Below, in pieces: positions 61,601-64,000 of a stretch of DNA of 64,000 nt. Position 1 is the stretch's first letter. Every line of letters begins with the position of its first letter. This stretch comes from Certhia americana (taxonomy: Eukaryota > Chordata > Aves > Passeriformes > Certhiidae). Location of the stretch: positions 46,677,866-46,741,865 of the forward strand of contig CM031879.1 in NCBI GenBank assembly GCA_018697195.1, written 5' to 3'. The notes under the pieces were generated by a model that worked only from the letters and a program-made list of their open reading frames with translations, had not been told where the DNA came from and searched no databases. A program made the position numbers and the translations under genes.

Positions 61601-64000
61601 GTGATTTATATGCAAGAAAAAGCAATAGCTGGTACAGCCCAGAGGCAGGAGCAAAAAACACTGGATTCCTTTCACTTCTGTGGCTGATTTCTTGCACGAC
61701 CACAGGCATGCTTGTGAAAATTCACTATGCCTCGCTTGCTCTGCTTCTACAGCAGGATCTGCCTCCACTGGGGGCATGTAAATAGGGCAAATTGCCATTG
61801 CTTTGGGGTCGCAAATCTGGAATTGAGTGGCAACATTCAAAGAAAAACATTTTTGTCCTCTTCAGCAGAATTTGACTTTTACCTAAGTTCTGTGGGGGAG
61901 GGTTTGGTGTGACCTGCTGTCTGGGCAGCTCCAGAGATCAGCCGTACTGCTTACACGCCTGACTCCACTGCAGGGAGGCTGCCTGAAACTGGCTGCAATC
62001 CTCCCAAGGCATTGCGGCATGGTTAGGTTTTGGTGTGAACTGGAACGAAACCACCCTCTGAAATGCTGAAATTCCCTGCACAGTTCAATTATCCTTGAAT
62101 TGGCCAGTGGGGAAATCAAAGTCTCTGGATCTGTTCCTCACCGTTAAATATTAATACAGCACGGCGATACTAGGCAGGAAGGCATCCCCTCGGGTCAGCT
62201 CTGTGCGGGAGGGGCTGTCTTGGCTGTGAAGAACCGGTGTGCAAGAGAGGTCGGGCACAGGGGACTCTGGAGTGACGTGACTTGCTCAGGCTTCTTGGCA
62301 GCTGAGGAGCATGGGCTCCCAGCCCGTGCTGGGCCACGTTTCCTTTGCCACAGGCTGCTTCTGCAAGAGCTGCCACGTGCCGCGATGTCACATCCCACCA
62401 TGTCACATCCATCGTCCCCCTGGAGCTTACCGTGTGCTGGGGCGTTTTGAGAGGAGCCAGGAAAGGCACCGTGCCCGTGTGCCCCGCCCCGCTGCCTCCT
62501 TTGCCGAGGGAAGGCAGCGGTGTGTGAAAGAGAGCCCGTGTTTTACATACGTGCAGGCAGCCTCCTCTCCGCCGGCCCAGGTGCAGCTGCGGGCTGGGTA
62601 CGAGAGCCCCGTGGGCTCTGTGTGTCACGGGAAGGAGCACCGAGGTGGGGCAAGGACAAAAACAACGAGAGAGAACGCCTCCCCTTGGGAAACATGGCCT
62701 TGGCGTGCAGGGTCTGCTCTAGCCTCTGGATCCCAACAGATAACCCTCTTGGCACTACAACAACATGTGCTCAGGCATGCTGGAAAAAAACTACAAAGCT
62801 CAGCCAGCATTAAACAAGCTAAGGAGGCTTTCCCCGTATTGTGTCAGTATGGAGTATTGCTTTTCTATCTTCCTATGAAAGCTCTCCAGCCCTGCTATGT
62901 GCTCCCGGCAGTGACAAGGTGACAGTGCTGTGCTGTGACTGGGCCTGCCTTGCTCCTGCCCTGTGCTCACATTGTTGACACACCCTGAGTGTTTGTTGAG
63001 GGCTGGCGGTCCTTGAGGCACTATCGCTGTCTGCACTGGTCAGCTCAAAGCTCTCCTGAACCTTTGTGCTGGCCACTCTCCTAGTTTTGACAGCAGCATT
63101 GGCATTGTCTCAATGTGAATATTCATTTTTTTCCCCCACTGCTGTTTCTTTTTCTTGCCCTCCCAGAGATCACAGATGTGAAGGCAGGGCTGCATTTGCC
63201 TCAGCTCAGTAACAACCTGTGGCCCGAGTATCTCTCGTTAAAGACATGTACCAGAATCAACTAATTAATCCTCATTCCCCTGAGGGGTGACTCAGTGCCT
63301 CGTGCTGTTATGATGAACAGCAGAGGATCAAAGGCATTGGAGCTGGGGAAGCCCTGGGATAGCACAGTGTCACTCTGTGCCTGCACACCAGGTACCTGTG
63401 AAGGCTCAGTCTTGTGTACTTACCTCCTGGACTTTTTTTTAGCCATGCAGGGGATTGAAAACTCTGCAACCTTAGAGACAAGGCTGGAGCTGCTGTCACC
63501 TTGCTTCAGAGGGACTGTTTTCACTTCCTGATGTTGCCTTTTACCTATTCATTACAACCCAGCTTGGCCACCTTGAGCAAGTCTCCCTCCTGACCTACAG
63601 GTCCTTCACTGCACCCATTGTGTATGTGTCTGGGTGAAAGGCAGGGCAGGGAGGCTTAGGCACTGCTGAAATTGGGCTGTAGTGGTGATGCACGTCCCTC
63701 TCGGATACTGTGACCCCCAGCATGCTGCATGCCAGGCTGTGCCAGCATGGCAAGGCAGTCCTGAAGAAGTGCAAACAAACCTCAACACCTGGCCTTGGGC
63801 TGCCCTGGCATCCATTATGCTGCTGTGTGAGCTGCTTGCAGGGAAGGGAAGGGGAGTTGCTTGCACGCAGATGTTGTGTAATACAGACCTAGTTCAAACA
63901 CAAGTTTGCAGGCTGGGAAGTGTTTGCCCAGTCTAGGGGGAAGAGGAAGACCCTCTGGGACAAGGGCTGCTGCACTGCATCTTCTGCATTGTATTATAAA
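58670..64000. other. Downstream region, no gene recognised
   Basis: In mammals TNFRSF13C (BAFF receptor) lies next to CENPM. I looked for its cysteine-rich CFDxLVR-type motif on both strands and did not see it. A GC-richer patch at 62460-62620 has several open frames but no known motif. The window ends within this region. Confidence 0.35.

Noticed and set aside
62311..62922. 203-codon plus-strand open frame, considered as TNFRSF13C
   Set aside because: It lacks the cysteine-rich ligand-binding motif and a membrane span; no splice structure.
1..64000. CRISPR arrays, operons, phage, tRNA or rRNA genes
   Set aside because: None seen; the sequence is vertebrate chromosomal DNA.

Overview
This is vertebrate chromosomal DNA, almost certainly from a bird. 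It carries split genes with GT-AG introns, CpG-island promoters, compact introns and three copies of the CR1 LINE, one ending in the bird-type ATTCTATG-like 3' end. No prokaryotic, viral or plasmid gene was recognised.

Gene order by strand is PHETA2(-), NAGA(+), WBP2NL(-), SEPTIN3(-), SMIM45(-), CENPM(+). As I recall it, this is the human 22q13.2 block CENPM-SMIM45-SEPTIN3-WBP2NL-NAGA-PHETA2 read from the other strand, so position supports each identification made from protein similarity.

Layout. Bases 1 to about 1330 are compositionally foreign-looking, with CpG not depleted and almost no homopolymers, and are probably unreliable assembly. 1330-2318 shows no gene. PHETA2 (2319-3166) is recognisable but broken by many small frameshifts. 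A CpG island (about 4480-5400) leads into an intact eight-exon NAGA gene (5394-9095). WBP2NL (12701-21226, eight coding exons) has a CpG-island promoter with CRE, ETS and YY1-like sites and a 10-N gap in a GC-rich tandem repeat; a CR1 sits in its first intron. SEPTIN3 (24561-30223, nine coding exons found) has a possible alternative N-terminal exon in a CpG-rich patch at 37025-37352. SMIM45 is a single coding exon at 41339-41545. CENPM has six coding exons (51723-57795) and a CpG-island promoter with a CHR-like site. The final 5 kb holds nothing I recognise.

The genes do not form one pathway. NAGA is a lysosomal glycosidase, PHETA2 an endosomal PH adaptor, WBP2NL a WW-domain ligand, SEPTIN3 a neuronal septin GTPase, SMIM45 a one-pass membrane microprotein and CENPM a kinetochore pseudo-GTPase. 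I found no convincing novel system. The points most worth checking are the anomalous first 1.3 kb and the frameshifted PHETA2, the candidate long SEPTIN3 N-terminus, a NAGNAG acceptor in SEPTIN3, a perfect 14-bp-arm hairpin, a duplicated 90-bp element, and the WBP2-like tail of WBP2NL. All exon limits were read by eye from splice consensus, phase and remembered human homologues.
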